Assembly: GCF_036324505.1 (NCBI RefSeq)
Contig: NC_086352.1
Location: forward strand, 22,787,637 to 22,851,636
Direction: 5' to 3'
DNA length: 64,000 bases
Source: Eleginops maclovinus
Taxonomy: Eukaryota; Chordata; Actinopteri; Perciformes; Eleginopidae
Positions 1 through 17,340 of this stretch are shown here, one piece after another; the first letter of the stretch is position 1; each line of letters begins with the position of its first letter. Below the pieces are notes generated by a model. That model searched no databases and was not told the origin of the DNA. It was given only the letters and a program-made list of their open reading frames with translations. Both the position numbers and the translations under genes were made by a program.

Positions 1-1235
1 AGGTGCTTGTGTGTGTGTTTGCAAAATGTCCAAACTATTTATAAAATGTTCCTTTGACTGTTGGCTGTATCACGGTTTAGCCTACTTTCGAAGAGTGTCA
101 AACTTCACTTTATTCCACGATATTCTATTTCTTCAATTCAATAATCGCGCTATAGTGATATAAGTTTTGTTGTAATGCGCACTGTATAACATAAAAAAGG
201 TATTTCAGAAGTTTAGAAAAAATTCAGTAATTTCTTAAAGATATGAAAACGAATAAATCCCCTCTGTTAACTCTCAACTAACACATTTGAAATGCATATT
301 GGTAGCATTACTCCGCAAACCCTGTAGATGCACAGAACTTAGAAAAGCCAGAAATTGGGGGAGATACAGTCCAGAAGGAGCATTAAAGGCCACCAGTGGA
401 CCTGGATCACTGACATCTACATTCCTGTGAGCTTCTGAAAGAGAACAGAGCGCTGCTACAAAGTAAACACTTTTACTGCCTTGTTTTGAAAGAATACCAT
501 TTCCATAATCTTATGAAACTATCACATGCTGACCTTATGATACTAAATTCTTAACCTGGAGGGGGAGCAGAACAAGCTTTGAATGATGCCTTATTTGTTA
601 AGACTATTTCAAAAACAATAGGAGGTTCTGTTTCATAAGTACATACACCCAACTGACACCTCATAAGAGAGCAAGCTCTTGGAGATGAACGGACCCAGTG
701 TAAGGTGACAAAGGGATTTATCATATTATCCTAATTAAATTTCTACAGAGGATCAACGTTCACGCTGTCAGCAGGGGGAGACTTTGGTGTCATTTCATCA
801 AGTGGTGGAGCTGCTTAATGCTCAGGAATAGGTGGGTTCTAGGAAATAAATACTGTATACTGTACTAATGTCATGTTTCACCCTTGAACTCTTGGACATC
901 TCCTCCTTTGTACAAACATCTTGTATGATAAGCTCAGAGCTGCCACTACATCAGTGAACTGTGGGTGCTGCATGGGCCTCCTCACGCTTCCTCTCAAGTC
1001 ATTCTGCTCATGGCCCAGTCGAGATAAATGACAAGGCAAAAAGAAATCTCCCCCTTCTACCCCTGCAGACACTCAAGGCAGGAAGGGAAACACCGGGTAA
1101 CACTGCAGCTGACATGTTGTCTAAATAGAATATAATGCTTATGCCATTTAAAAGCCAGTGAATTAAAACATAGGCAAATCCTACGATCACTGTTAACTTT
1201 TTGAGAAGTTTGAGTTTTCTCTTTCAAGTTAGATC

Positions 1236-1650
1236 GGAAAGACAGACACCACTCATGTTGGTTAGGTAAATATGAACCCCAGTCCGCAGCCAGTTAGCTT
1301 AGCTTAGCACAAACACTGGAAATAGCTAGCCTGGATCTGTCAAAGGGTAACAAAATCTGCCTATTAGCACCTCTTAAGCTCACTCAATAATGTGTATGCC
1401 ATCTTTGTGCAGAAAAACAGAAATGCAAATTCAATATTTTATAGAAACTACTTTTTTGTAAGAATTAAAGAAAAAATAACTTGTTAATAAGTGAGCTTTG
1501 GAGTTGCCGTTAGGCATATTTTTTCACCTTTTGGACAGAGCTGAGCTAGCTATATTCCCCTGTGTCAAGGTTTTTTGCTAAGCTAAGCTACTGACTGCTG
1601 TATCCAGCTTTACATTTACTTTTCATACAGATAAGGGTATCAATTTTGCC
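1236..1650. repeat. MITE-like element with inverted GCTTAGCTTAGCA ends
   Basis: The left part carries CAGTTAGCTTAGCTTAGCA at about 1,290 and the right part carries its inverse TGCTAAGCTAAGCTACTG at about 1,577. Beyond these cores the flanks also pair imperfectly (AAATATGAACCCCAGTCC on the left against a similar inverse near 1,600-1,630). The interior includes GCTAGCCTGGATCTGTC and a poly-purine tract. This arrangement is typical of a very common non-coding fish DNA-transposon derivative. No transposase is present and outer limits are approximate. Confidence 0.6.
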
Positions 1651-2262
1651 ATATAACTCACCGCACACACGCAACCCGTAAAACTATTCCTTTGACATAC
1701 ATGTGCCATTTTAGGTTGGGTGTTTTTGCCCATAGTGCCTTACAGCACCAACACTTTGCACCAGTATGAATCATCCCACTAACTATGGTAGTGTGCCAGG
1801 CGTTTGTGCCATGCTGAGCTATAAAACGCCATTGTACATACACATGACATCCTTGATAGACATAGATAAGCACAGTCCACAAAAACCACAGCAGGACCAT
1901 TGAAGTCATCTGAACGACAGCATTTCTATGAGAACACAGAGAGACTGTTGCTATTGTGAATTAAATCATATCTGTCATTGTGCGGATAAAAGATGTAGAT
2001 AAATGTATTAACTTTTTGGACATTGAGAGAGTTATATCTAAGAGACAATGTTTTTGTAGTGCAGGAGCAAAAGAAAGGAATAAGAGCTTAGAAAGTTTGA
2101 TAGACAAATTAAAGAAAGTTAAATAGTGATAGAAAGAAAAAAGAACCAATATCAGTCTCACTCCTCTCAGCCAGCAGAAAAAAGCACAGTGGATTAATTC
2201 ATCACTATGTTGAGCCTTTGCCCTCCTCTGGAATAAATTACCCAATGACTCTCAACTTAGAC

Positions 2263-2500
<238 letters not shown>

Positions 2501-3401
2501 AGTCTGCAGGACAGTGCTGTATCATGTCTTTACTAGACTCTTTAAAAAGTATGACGTGTAACATGATTCAGAGACTTTTTCTAAGTTCTGCACTGTGAGT
2601 TAGCAACAGTTGTGTGTTTCCCCAATTGAGGCTTGCCTTTAAAAAAACAACCTTGTCACTTCTGGGGATGGGAGGGTTTAATGGGGGAAGTCTGAGGTAT
2701 GGCTGAGTGATTCCACCACTTATGTTAATGCATGCAGAGGCTGAAATCAGGCAGCAAGCAAGATGGTATTACTCTCAGATACTTATAAGCTTAGCACCTT
2801 TTATTGCCCTTTTCCATTTATAGTAAGGGGTAACCGTAAAACTGATTCTACAATAGCCGTTTAGGGGGGGATACTTGATTTCCTTGAGTGGGGGCAATCG
2901 GACTGGAAAAGTCAAGGCCAGATAAATGGTGTTGTGTTTGGCTGAGCTCTTTTTCTGTCTGTTTGGCCATACACACACATACACACAAAATGCCCCCGTA
3001 TCACAGGACCTTGTACTTGAGCCTTATCATCGCCAGAGCAGCCCAGATGGTAACGTACCCTTGACAAAGACTCACATCACACTCCCAACTTCTTTTGAAT
3101 CGTTCTCACACTGCAGACGCCTCACTGTCTCTCCATCTCTCTCATGTCAAAATGTAAGCATCAATACAGCGCCACTTACATTTGCTTGACTCAGTTTTGT
3201 AGTAGAATCAATGTCTGCACTTTGGTCTAGCTACTGCTAGTTGTGTGCATGTGGATGATTATTATCATCCTTTAGAGGATAAATGTGTGCACTGCCTTAC
3301 ACAAGCCATTACATAAACATGCACACAGACACCAAAAACATTTAGTAATAATAAGATACACACACACACTAATTTAGATGATGTGGATCTAACACTCTTC
3401 C

Positions 3402-3460
3402 TAAGGCTGCAACTAATGATTATTTTCATTATTGATTAGTCTGACGAATATTGCCTGGGT
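3402..3460. repeat. Fragment of an hAT-like MITE end
   Basis: The stretch starts AGGCTGCAACTAATGATT and continues TTTTCATTATTGATTAG, the usual terminal sequence of a widespread fish MITE family. I could not find a matching opposite end nearby. A second fragment in inverse orientation lies near 59,290-59,322 (AATGATTAGTTGTAGCC). Confidence 0.4.
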
Positions 3461-5431
3461 GTCGTGTCTAAAAATAGAGCAAATGAAATCCCTACACCCA
3501 AATAAATTATGTTTACAATAGCAAATGTACAAAAAGAAGCAGCAATCCTCACTTAAGGGACGCTTAAATGAGAGAACGCATTATTAATTAAAATACTTTC
3601 AAAACCTAACCTAGCAGTTTCTTTCAATCATATATTGACTATATATACACACAAATGTATTTTAAACTAAATACAACACATGAGTCCTTTTTATGAGAAT
3701 GTGTTGCAGACACCAAAACAATCAATGGCATTAGTGATCTCTTATAGTGAGAAGAAAATAAATAAGCTACAACGAGCAGAAGCAGCTTTTATCACTGAGC
3801 CGTGAACGCATCACAGCAAGCAGATGTGCGCATCATATTGATGAAAGTTACTATAACTAACATACGTATACATTGTGATAAAAAAAAATACCCGACCCCT
3901 CAATGAGGGCAACCACAGAGGATGTTAAGCATGACACCTTACAGAACAGGGATTAACCATTTCCAGCCGAAGGAGATTTGTATACCATTAGTCTAACTCA
4001 ATCAGGTGACTAATTCAATCAAAGGCACAGTGGGCGTCTTGACATGGGCGCATCTGTCACACTGACTTCTCACTGCATCCTGCAGTGACATTTGGCCACA
4101 AAATTCAGTTTGACAGAGGCCCTCAAATAGCCTGCGGTCTGTCAGACGAACGCACACATACTCATGATAACAACCAACACACAGATGCACTCATGTGGCA
4201 ACAAATACACAAGATCACACACTTTTTGTATGGACGTTTGGTGTTTGCAGGGGCCTGCTCGGATGTACATGCAAACATTTCAGTACGAGCTGTCTTTGAT
4301 TATATTACCAATGCGCCACTGCTCAAGGCTTCCACATCATTATTCTTCATTTAGAGATAGGAAAAGCTGTTCTAGTTACAGTGTTTTACATATTGGACAA
4401 GGAAACCAAAATAATAAGTTCTTAGTTTGCTGCCAAATAAACTCCTCTCTTTTCGAAACACACTGCAATTGTTTTGTGCTTATTTGAACTGTTCTTCAAT
4501 ACATAAATGCCAAATAATCACAACAACCTTATGTAAATCATCTTGATTAGAAAACACGCTTTTAGTCCCTGCATTCAGGCAGATGCAGCCCATTTGGTAA
4601 TACTCTGTTAGAGTAATTATTTGTGGTTGAATACATAAATGGCACTGTCATTTTTGCGATGATGTAACACACTAAGGGCTAACTTGTTGCTATTATGTCA
4701 CTCAATCCTTTTCAATACATGCTCATACTTTCTAGTCAGATACCCTGTTCATTTTACGAATACTTTCATTACACATTTCAGTAAACTACTTGTTTTATTA
4801 TATTTGTGGAACACAAGTTTAGGCCTCAATAAGAGGAAAGCTACAGGTGAAGCAGAAGATAAAGCTCACGAGAAACATGCCTAACTAGAGAGTCAGCTTT
4901 ATGCTTCGATGTTGGTTGTATAAATCCAGCATTTAGATTGTTTACATCAGAAGTGATTGAAACTGAAGCACATCCTCTAGCAAAATTCACAACTCTTTCA
5001 CAAAAACTTAAAAGAGAACAAAACCTAAAGTAAGCATAGAGGCCTGTGACCCCGTGACCTTTAACTGGGTGCGTATAGAGAGGCCTTGTTGACGTAAATA
5101 TGAAAAAAATACACGGAAATGTATAGTTTTAAAAGCGTTTAAATGCATGTTTATGCAGGTATGCTGTCCCTTTTGGTCTCAGGGTATATTTACAGTTTAC
5201 TGTAGACGTGTAGTTTACTGCACATTTTACTATAATATGGCCATTCAAGATGATAGAAGTTCTGGACATTCAGTTTTTTTGATGTCCTTACCATTGATAT
5301 TTTGTGAATTTAGTGAATATTTCCTGTTATGGAAAATAGACCTCTTGGAGACCAACTGTAAACTGCATGAACACACACATTTTGTCCACACATTGTGTCT
5401 CTGTGAATGTAATGAATGTAGGTGCCCTCAC

Positions 5432-5584
5432 CTTGCAGCTCGGGGGTTTTAGGGGTAGTGCCGAGGCAGGATTTCCTTGATGCTGAGTGGTATTAGTCTG
5501 CTGGGGTGAGTGGGAATCCTCGGACTCTTTTCCACTGTGGTAGACCACCCGATCAGAGATATGAATACTTGAAGCACAGCCCAT
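5432..5584 (-). CDS. pde8: First coding exon of a PDE8-family cAMP phosphodiesterase (partial gene)
   Basis: This exon encodes the N-terminus of a high-affinity, cAMP-specific phosphodiesterase of the PDE8 family, which hydrolyses cAMP to AMP. The ATG at 5,584 opens MGCASSIHISDRVVY, which matches the conserved PDE8A/PDE8B start (MGCAPSIHIS/V...). Gly2-Cys3 is the family's N-terminal acylation signal, expected to tether the protein to membranes. A serine-rich stretch (ESEDSHSPQQTNT) resembles PDE8B. The exon holds 51 codons and ends in phase 0 at a strong donor (AAG|GTGAGG) at 5,432. The receiver/REC-like, PAS and catalytic HD domains are not in the window: intron 1 occupies 1-5,431 and the rest lies off the left edge. 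I cannot say whether this is pde8a or pde8b. Proximity to other human chromosome 15 genes (PDE8A is at 15q25) slightly favours pde8a, while the residues after position 13 look more like PDE8B. Confidence 0.8.
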
Positions 5585-7030
5585 GCTTCAACCCACTTCA
5601 GCCTTTTTTTCTTTTTGCGCAAGTGCTTTACTTTGAGGCTACCAGAGTTTCATTCGCCCTTTTGTTAAGGTTCACGTTTCCTTCTAAGGTTTGTCTTTTT
5701 GTTAAATATATATATAAATACATATATATGTATCATCTAGGCCACAGCAAAGCCGGTTCTCCAATTGCTCCAACACAAGGCATGAATAATATATATCCCC
5801 CACCCCCCGACCAGGAAGCTGATTTCCTCCCTCTCTTTTTCACATGAAGTTAATTGGAGGTCTTTAATCAGAGCAGCTGTCTTATCCTCGAAAACTTGGA
5901 TTCCGTTATTCTTCAGCTGGGCTCCTCAAATCCCCATGGACGATTTGGATCCTTCACTCCGGCTCCTATTCTCGCCTTCTTCGTACCACATCACCATTTT
6001 CTCATTTTCCCCTAACTTCACTGTTATCAAGTAGGCTAGGCCTAAAAAACACACCATGCAGTCCCCACGCCAGCTTCATGCAATAGTTTTATCCATTATG
6101 TGTGTCCAATGTTTCATGTGTAGTCGTCCTCCCACACCCCGGAGCCATCAAAAATTACGCTTTTTCCTCTATTTGTCTCTTTCTCAAACAATCTGGATGT
6201 CCACTTCAGCTCAAAACACGGGCCATAAACCGGTTCTCACGACACTTTGCTCCAGTCCTGCGCGGTTCATCATCAACAGGCTGAAATATTCACACTGCAG
6301 GGTGTTATTCTGGCCAGTCGCTCGGATGTCAAACACCCTCCGTAAAACATAGAGCCATAATGTAGTCCGACAGAACACTCCATTTATCAGCACACATTCA
6401 CCAATTTAGGAAGCGGGGAAATCTTGCTGGATGGCTCGCAAATCTCCATTCAGGCATCCGCTGCCCGGTTGAGGATGATCCGCCTGATATAAGAGGTCCA
6501 AACCCGGGTGCAGCAGGCTACACTGTCACCGGGCTCCACGGTTTTCTCTCATTCTTGTAGGATAAAAGGATGTAGAGGTTGTCAGATATCATGTACCACC
6601 TCTGGAGAATGCAACCGCTTGAGAGACACAGAATCTTAAAAAAAAAAAAAAAAAAACACCAACAAAAAAAAAAAAACAAGACCGCTCCGTGTCCACAAGT
6701 TTCAGATCTGAAATCTGGCACGGCAGGATGATTCACGGTGAAACAGAGCGAAGATAAGGCAGGACCGAGCTACATAATGCTGATTTTATGTTAGTCTTTT
6801 CTCTGCCTTTTCTGGCGTTTGCCCTTCCAATTCTTCAGCACTGCTTGACAGCGGCACATCCAATAAAAGCACCCGCAAGGATTGACCTACAGCCTTTACT
6901 GACGTTAATGCAAATGAGCTCCGCGCAGCTAATCGGCGTCGTGCTCTGCGCCGCTGGGTGGTCCTCCGCTTTCCGTGGGAACTTTGAAAGCAGGAAAAGG
7001 GCTTACACTGACGAAGACAGAGCTGGCTGA
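5585..7030 (-). promoter_or_regulatory. Probable 5' UTR and promoter region of pde8
   Basis: This stretch lies upstream of the pde8 start codon. It is visibly more GC- and CpG-containing than the flanking AT-rich DNA, particularly at about 6,400-7,000 (for example CCGCGCAGCTAATCGGCGTCG near 6,920). I could not place a transcription start or a TATA box. An A-rich tract sits at 6,637-6,675. Open frames here show no recognisable protein. The role is inferred from position and composition only. Confidence 0.35.
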
Positions 7031-10000
7031 AGGTAAACTACACTGTATGAACATTTTCTAAGGATTGCACATACATACTATGGGAAAGACACTTTTGGTG
7101 TGTTTGTCACCGTCATAACTACTGCAACATTAGTATAATTTACAGCGGGGGTCAAAATCTAACTCCCTGCTGTGAAATCTATGGAATGCCAACTGGGCCA
7201 AAATTAAACATTGTTGATGACACATTACTTGCAAAAAGAAAACGTGAAATATATAGAGACTTTTATAAATAAACCGTGTAATGATTGTGTTTTTAATTAT
7301 TTGTTTTGTGAAATGTTAGTTCATCACGGACCAAGTTATTGGCGTTTTTCAGAATCATATTGTCCAAGTAGAAATGTGACTTTTCTCTTTGCACAACAAT
7401 AAACATGTTTAGTGAAAGAAAATTATAAAACAAGAACAGAAATTGCTAAGGATTAATATTAAAAAAAAACAATACAACGAAATATATGAAAAGATACAAA
7501 ACGATAAGGTGTGTGCATTGTTTGTAACAAAGGTGATTGTATTTTTCAAAATGTGTTGTGTATAGCGTCAAAATTATGCAATTTATATGAATGCTAAAGT
7601 TTTGAGTTAATGTAACACAAGATGACATCAAGAAATGCAGCAAATCCCCAGAATATAGAAGTTGATAGTAAACTGTTTAAGGTTTGTGCTTAAAAAATAA
7701 CTCGGTGCTACAATAGTGTATGAGCAAATGACTCTCGACTTATCAATTAGTCAACTCGGTTTTTTATACTTCTGTATAGCATTTCCATGTTTAAAGTCAC
7801 ATTTCATGACAGCATTCATGTTCACCAACAGCCTCTTAGCAACCTCAGCCACTTTAGTTATCTTTATTCCTAAATAACTCAAATAATACAAGGGAAGAGA
7901 CACAAGAATATGAACACCTTTTTATAAAATACAATATTGAGTCCCCCCAATAAACCATAAAACTCATTATGATTGAATTTTATTGAGATTGTTTGAGAGA
8001 TATTATGAGGCAGTAGTATTTGTAGTTTTACTTTATTGGATTTCTTTTTTTGTCGAGTGTACTTTTCCCCAGTAAACAAATTAAATAATAACAGGAAATA
8101 ATATAATATAATAGAAGATAGTCAGTCTCCACAAATTTATGAACTGATAATTTAGTCAGTAAAATAAGTCAGTAAAATAATTTAAGAAGATTGTACCCTG
8201 CCCCCTCTTTATTTATATTTGTTTCTTATCAGTTTTGTTTTGACTAGTAGTGTTCAGTCCGTCAGAGGCAGTTGTCCCTTGTGTTGTTTCACATGAGCTC
8301 TACCAGGTGATAAAACTTCCTGTTTAAAAAAATCACTTTTACGTCGATCCTTTTTACTTTCCATTCTAATTTCATGTGTTTGCAGTTTTTTAAGCAAACT
8401 AAACAATGAAAAGGATATGCTTCACAAATAATGGTGTCTATTCCCTAACATCAAGCATCAACAAACAGCGATGATCAGATCCTCTGTCATGCTTGTTACT
8501 TTTCACAAATGGATAACAGCTATGTCTTATTTTTGTTATTTTGACCAGGATAGGTTTGTTCTGAGCTGAATTTCTTTTAATTGAAAAATACACTTTTTAT
8601 TGTCCTCTGGTGGAAAAACTCAGTAATTGCAACCCTTTTGAAAAAATACTAACACACTAACACCAGTTTAATACAAACATGTACATTTCCAATACATCTG
8701 TGTGTAATATGACTAATGATAGCACATTAAAACATCAATTGAGAGAACATGTTAATTTCTTTTATTGCTTTCACTGGCTGCATAATTCATGAGGGGAGGA
8801 CATCTTGTTGCACCTTTCAATTATGTGTGTTTGGTCATCAATTATCATCATTGTACTTTGTGCTGCCAGCAATCTTAAGATGGGCATAAAGTAAATGTAT
8901 GGTGTACTAATGGCACAGGATAGTTTTTTAAGGGTAAGTCATGTTGGATTTGTAGTGTCTTGTGCATATAATGTAAATGCTTAGGTCAGCTATAAGCATT
9001 TGGTAATAGTGTATAAAGCTTACGTGCTCCATTACCATTACCTGAGAGGAGTTCAGGTTAATCTTCATGTCCTAGTTCACCTTCCTTCTTTGATTACCAA
9101 TCCTCTCTGTATGTCTCTGTTACAGGACATTTAAAGAAACATTCACAAGTAGTACACCAAGTAAAAGTGCTTCTACTAAAATATGGTGGTCTTCTTTTAG
9201 TTAGAGAACACAGTGTGGGCTTAAATCCAGAAATACAATAGCTGTACAGTAATTCTTGAAGTAATGGTTATTATGGCAGAAGATTCACCTAAACACGACC
9301 ATGCGGAAAGTCATGGAAATAATTATTCTTAATAAATGTTTCAAAATGTTATGCTTTGACACAGGTTTACATAAGTTGGTATGCATTAAATATGAAGATT
9401 TAGGTTCAGATGTGACAGGAAATGGCATTTAGTAAGAGCAAGAAACAACTGGAAGAGATTTAGCTGCGACTGAGCTTTGAAGTGAACTACAGTGTATTTT
9501 CTAAAAGCTCCACATTGGGGCGCCACAGGATATATCTAGCAAATAGTGGCCTCTCCTTTATTTAAACTCATTAAGCTCAGACTTCCAACATATACAAGGA
9601 CTACTTGGAGGCTGTGGAACGCTCTCCGTGACCACCTGAGGGCCCCACCGAGGTCTTGTGAAAATTGCAATCTGTTTATTGTTGGCAAACAAGTGTTTTC
9701 TGTTGCTCTCTTTCAATAATGAAAGTGTGTATAGAGGCCTTGTTGCCCTAAATATGAATTCAATAATGTCAAATTGAATGCAAATTTAGCACACAAACAT
9801 TTGTTTTTGGTGCCTTGAATGTTTCACATTTCTGCCGGGTAAGAACATGTTAACGAACAGTTTTGTCAATGTTTTAGCTTGCTACAGAGAAGCCTGGATG
9901 TGCAGCCGATATTACTGTGAACTGCGAAATATAGCAATTAGCAATGACTGTTTTTCATGTCATTACCTTCTATTCAAGAGCTGAGATTTTAAAACAGTTC

Positions 10001-13000
10001 AATGACTGTCGCATAACACGTTCAGACACAACACAGAAAACATTTTTCTTATTACACTGTGGCCATGCTGCTGTAGGCCTATAATGTATTGTCTGCACAT
10101 TTTGTACTTGCATTATCTTTGTTCAACACACAATTCTCAGCCCCTGATCAAATACAAAACCTTCATACGGGTTACATTATTTCATTAACAGACTATTTAA
10201 AGGACTGCTAGTTCACAGTGGAAGATTAAAGCATGTGAAACATCACTGATGTGGATGAATTCAGATCATGAAATCCAACTAATTTAATCCACACCAAAAA
10301 AAGTCATTTAATGTCTCATTAAGAAAAACAGACACAGAGGAAAATCAGTATATCAATTTTGTTTGTTGATACGATGACCAAAAAAAAGGACACAAATAAG
10401 CCATTTTGACAAAGAGCAGCTTGTGACAGGTTTCACAAGCAAAGTTTCTTATTAAATAACACACATAGTGAATTGAAGTAGCAAGTTAGCTACTGTGGTA
10501 AAAGTTGTTTTGAGGCTAAATTTAAACTGGGAAACCAAGACTTTGACTCAACAAATGTCTCAAAATGTTTTATTTCATGAAGCTTTAAGTTGTCTTTAAA
10601 CACAGATTTTACATTGTGTGAAACATTGTTGAATATTTTGTTGCCATTTTGTTAAGTCCTACAGGGAGGTCTAGGAGTCTACAAATTCCAAACAGAAAGC
10701 AAAACTGAGTTCTGAAAAATGTGGGCATTAAAGGGTTAGATTAGAGGGTCTAAAGAAAGAATTTCCTGATTTTGGAGCTCAATAAATACTGTAGCTGAGT
10801 TAAAGTCAGAATATTTCTTCCTCTTCTGCTTTGATTTTGTCCACTTTGCGCAGACAATATTTAATACCGTTTTTCATCCTTCAGTTTATACAGAAGTATG
10901 TTTAAAATGAACAAAGGATTGTTGTTTTTATATTACTTATCTAGCAGTCTGCTTTTGTACTTCTGAAACTGTAAAACTTTTCCTGCATAGGCTCATCAAA
11001 GTTTCTTTATCTTCTATATATTCTACGTACTATTTCCAACATTATTCTGAGACTCATTTATTGTCATGCTGTATGCATACAAACTAAAGCTTCAGTAAAC
11101 ATAGAGTTGAACATCTGGATTCTCTCTGGTTGACAGTTCTGGACCCAATTCAGACTTCAATTCACCCCTACAAAGGAAAAGAGATTCTTAAAGATGACAG
11201 CGGATTTCCTGCAGACATTAAAGCCTAATCATTACCAGATCCCAATCAATCCTCCAGTTTTAGAGACGGGTGTTGAAGCAGCTGCAGGAAAGCATATTGT
11301 ATATAATGAGGCAACTGTACAAACAAGCCATCCACCTGCAGCAGACTACATAAAAGCATTTGAAAAAAGCTGTAAAAGAAGAGCAACTTTTTGGCTTCTT
11401 GTAAACTTTTCACTTACCTCCACTCCTGAGGATTTATCAGGGCAGTAAGCCACAGCTATGGCCCGATAGCATGAACCCATATTTCCTTTTTTTGTCTTCT
11501 ACAGCAACGTCAATTTTTTTTGAATTTGTCAATTAAAAAAAAAACATTTTTAAATGTTCCATAAATATAAAGTGCTTTGTGTAATCTACACCGATAGATG
11601 GCAGCAGAATGCAGACAACTGTCTCATTCATTGCATTTTTATTATTGGTATTATGAATTTATTTTCAAATTAATTGGACAATTATTATTATTATTATTAT
11701 TAATAATAATAGTAATAGTAATAATGAATATTGTAAAACACTTATACGTGTTGAATGTCAATTACCTAAGACTAGAACCTGTTTATAAAAATCCATCCAA
11801 AATCCACTTAATGTTAACATTACATAAATAATCATATACTTTATTTTTATAGCACCTTTCAAATAATAGTGAATTGAACAACAGGATCTAAACATAAGAA
11901 CACAAAGTAGTACACATAGAAATTAATAAAACAAATATATATAGAATAAACATAAATAAAAAAAGAAATAAGACTAAAAATAAAATCACATAAAGGCAGT
12001 TATTAAAAGTTTTGCCACCCTGATCCCCTCAGGCAGGTCGTTCCAAAGTCCACAAGGTCTGACCGCAAAGGCTCTGTCTCCTTTGTGTTTGTACCTGGAC
12101 CTTAGAACGACCAACAGCGAGTTTTGGGTGAACTGGAAGAGGGAGATGGATTTTTTACTTATACCAAGGAGTACGGAATTGCAATAATTTAATCTACTGG
12201 TGATGAAAGAATGGATGACAGTACAAAGTTTTTGGTAGATAGGAAAGATTCTGAGGTGATGAAAGTGCGTTTGATGGTCGAAAATGAAACCAAGATTTCT
12301 GCACTGGTGGGTTATAGATTCGGACAGAGAATGAAGACTGTTTTTTGGGTTTTGGGTGACGGCAGTATCAACATGACCTATTTTCAAAAATTCAGTTTTG
12401 TCGGAATCTAGCAGCAGGACATTTTTGGCATCCATTTGTGGATATCCTGGAGGCAGATTAACAGTGTTAAGGGAGTGGTTTGCAGGGTCCCAACTTAAAT
12501 AATAATGTGGTGCCCAGGTTTTTCTGTGACCTACAGTCAACTACTTTATTCTACTAAATCTGTTTTACAAGCATATTTACTCCACTGCTGTGCTTAAGTA
12601 ATTCTCCTTAAGTTTTCCGAAGTTCTGGTGTTTAATACTTCTATTCCACATACTATAATATCACATTTATCACACCACTGGATTTATGTGAGGATAACTT
12701 TAGTCACCATCATTTTATTGTATATTATTTATATGATCATCACCTGAAATATAATGCAAATGCAAGATATGCAATGCTGCAATACGTTTTCAGCCCCAGC
12801 AGTGGTCAATTAACAAAATATTTCACATTTCACCAATAATATAATAAAAAAACTGACTCAGGACAATTTTTAATTACATTTAATAACATTGCATGATACA
12901 AAACATTACTTGCATTCCTCTGTTGAGCCATAGCTTTCTTTGAATTCATTCAAAGGCAGGCTTGAAGAGCCTTTTAATATATTTTAGTATCCACTGTACG

Positions 13001-13933
13001 CAGTAAAGGACATTTTAAAGCATCTTCACAACAGAACATCTTTCATTCTTCAGGCATTTTTGCTTTGCACACAAAAGCAACCAATCAGTTCAGTGAAAGT
13101 AGCATATAACTGGCCCAGATTTGCAATAGCAGAAAAGGCAAAAGGTAAACAATATCTGATATGGACCGCATACTTTTTAAGTAAATATATAAAAACACTG
13201 ATTGTTGGGTAATCCAATATAGAGTATGAAAATATAAATAAAACTTGTCTTGTTCATTCAATTCAAATCTTTACAAAATATTAAACTAGCGATAAGAAAT
13301 GTATATTGTTTAATGACCTACTTCAAAACTTTTATACATTGCTTTAAATAAAAAAATACTTTGGAAAAAGAAAGAATTATGATGTCTGACGTTTCCTCAA
13401 GGAGGTAGATTCACTCCTCCTTGTTTGATGACTTTCACATACCAAATTGTACCTTGTCCTTAAACTTATGGCATTTTTATGTATGAGCCATAATCAATTC
13501 AGCTTCACAATAGCCAGGCCAGAAATGCAGTTAATATTGAGATTAATTTAATCACTAATTTGTCACTATTGAGCATAAATGTATATCTGAATAAAGCTGT
13601 TTGCAAAGGCACTGTGATGCATAGCAATGTCAAATCAAATCAAATCAAAACAATGCATACATGTCTGGGACAGGTACCACCTGTCATTAGATTGCTCCAT
13701 AATAAATCAGGTCTGAATAATATATTGCTCACTGCTTTGACTTTGAGTTGCAGCAGGTGACACTTAAACACACACATTTCAAATACTTTTTAAAGAAATT
13801 TGCCAACAGCAGATCTTTGATTTGTGTGTACATAAACAATTGACTGACAATGAAGATTCAATAATTAAACTAAGACTCTGCACTGAAGCTTTAATCTGTA
13901 AAGCTCAATAAAAACTGCCCATTTCTGGCAAGG
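7031..13933. other. Intergenic region between pde8 and gatm
   Basis: About 6.9 kb of AT-rich DNA without a recognisable gene on either strand. It contains a LINE remnant at about 11,840-12,540, an ATT/TAA-rich simple tract near 11,681-11,730, and the probable gatm 3' UTR directly left of 13,934. Short open frames between 7 and 11.5 kb show no family resemblance and no consistent splice structure. Confidence 0.5.
11840..12540 (-). mobile_element. Non-LTR retrotransposon (LINE) 3' fragment with reverse transcriptase C-terminus
   Basis: An open minus-strand frame of 184 codons (11,986-12,540) carries features of the C-terminal part of fish LINE reverse transcriptases: a LLLDSDKTEFL-like segment, NLGFIFD, FITSRLNYCNSVLLGI, and the tail motif KGDRAFAVRPCGLWNDLP. 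The segment between the NYCNS motif and the RSRYKHKGDRAF tail is far shorter than usual, so an internal deletion has occurred. The AT-rich sequence at 11,840-11,985 looks like the element's 3' tail. This is a dead fragment; the exact clade (L2/Rex1-like) is not fixed. Confidence 0.75.
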
Positions 13934-17206
<3,273 letters not shown>

Positions 17207-17302
17207 TGTCCAATGTAATAGTGAGTCAGTGAAAGCACACGACAGCGCAGGATCCACTCCTCAGTTTGCTCAAAAATGAAGACGCCTCAGCAAGCAGCCA
17301 AC

Positions 17303-17340
17303 TTTATAGCCCTGGGTCTACGTGCCTCTAAGACTATTGG
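17303..17340 (-). promoter_or_regulatory. gatm core promoter: TATA box and CCAAT box
   Basis: Read on the minus strand, GCTATAAAGT lies at 17,301-17,310, about 95 bp upstream of the gatm start codon. A CCAAT pentamer lies at 17,336-17,340, about 28 bp further upstream. Spacing predicts transcription starting near 17,275. The assignment rests on motif and position. Confidence 0.6.

Noticed and set aside
878..1072. 64-codon minus-strand frame in the pde8 intron
   Set aside because: Considered as a PDE8 exon 2, but it lacks the expected conserved segments.
6788..7030. 80-codon plus-strand frame with a hydrophobic, signal-peptide-like start
   Set aside because: It lies in the pde8 5' flank with no homology I recognise and no downstream exons; probably chance in CpG-richer DNA.
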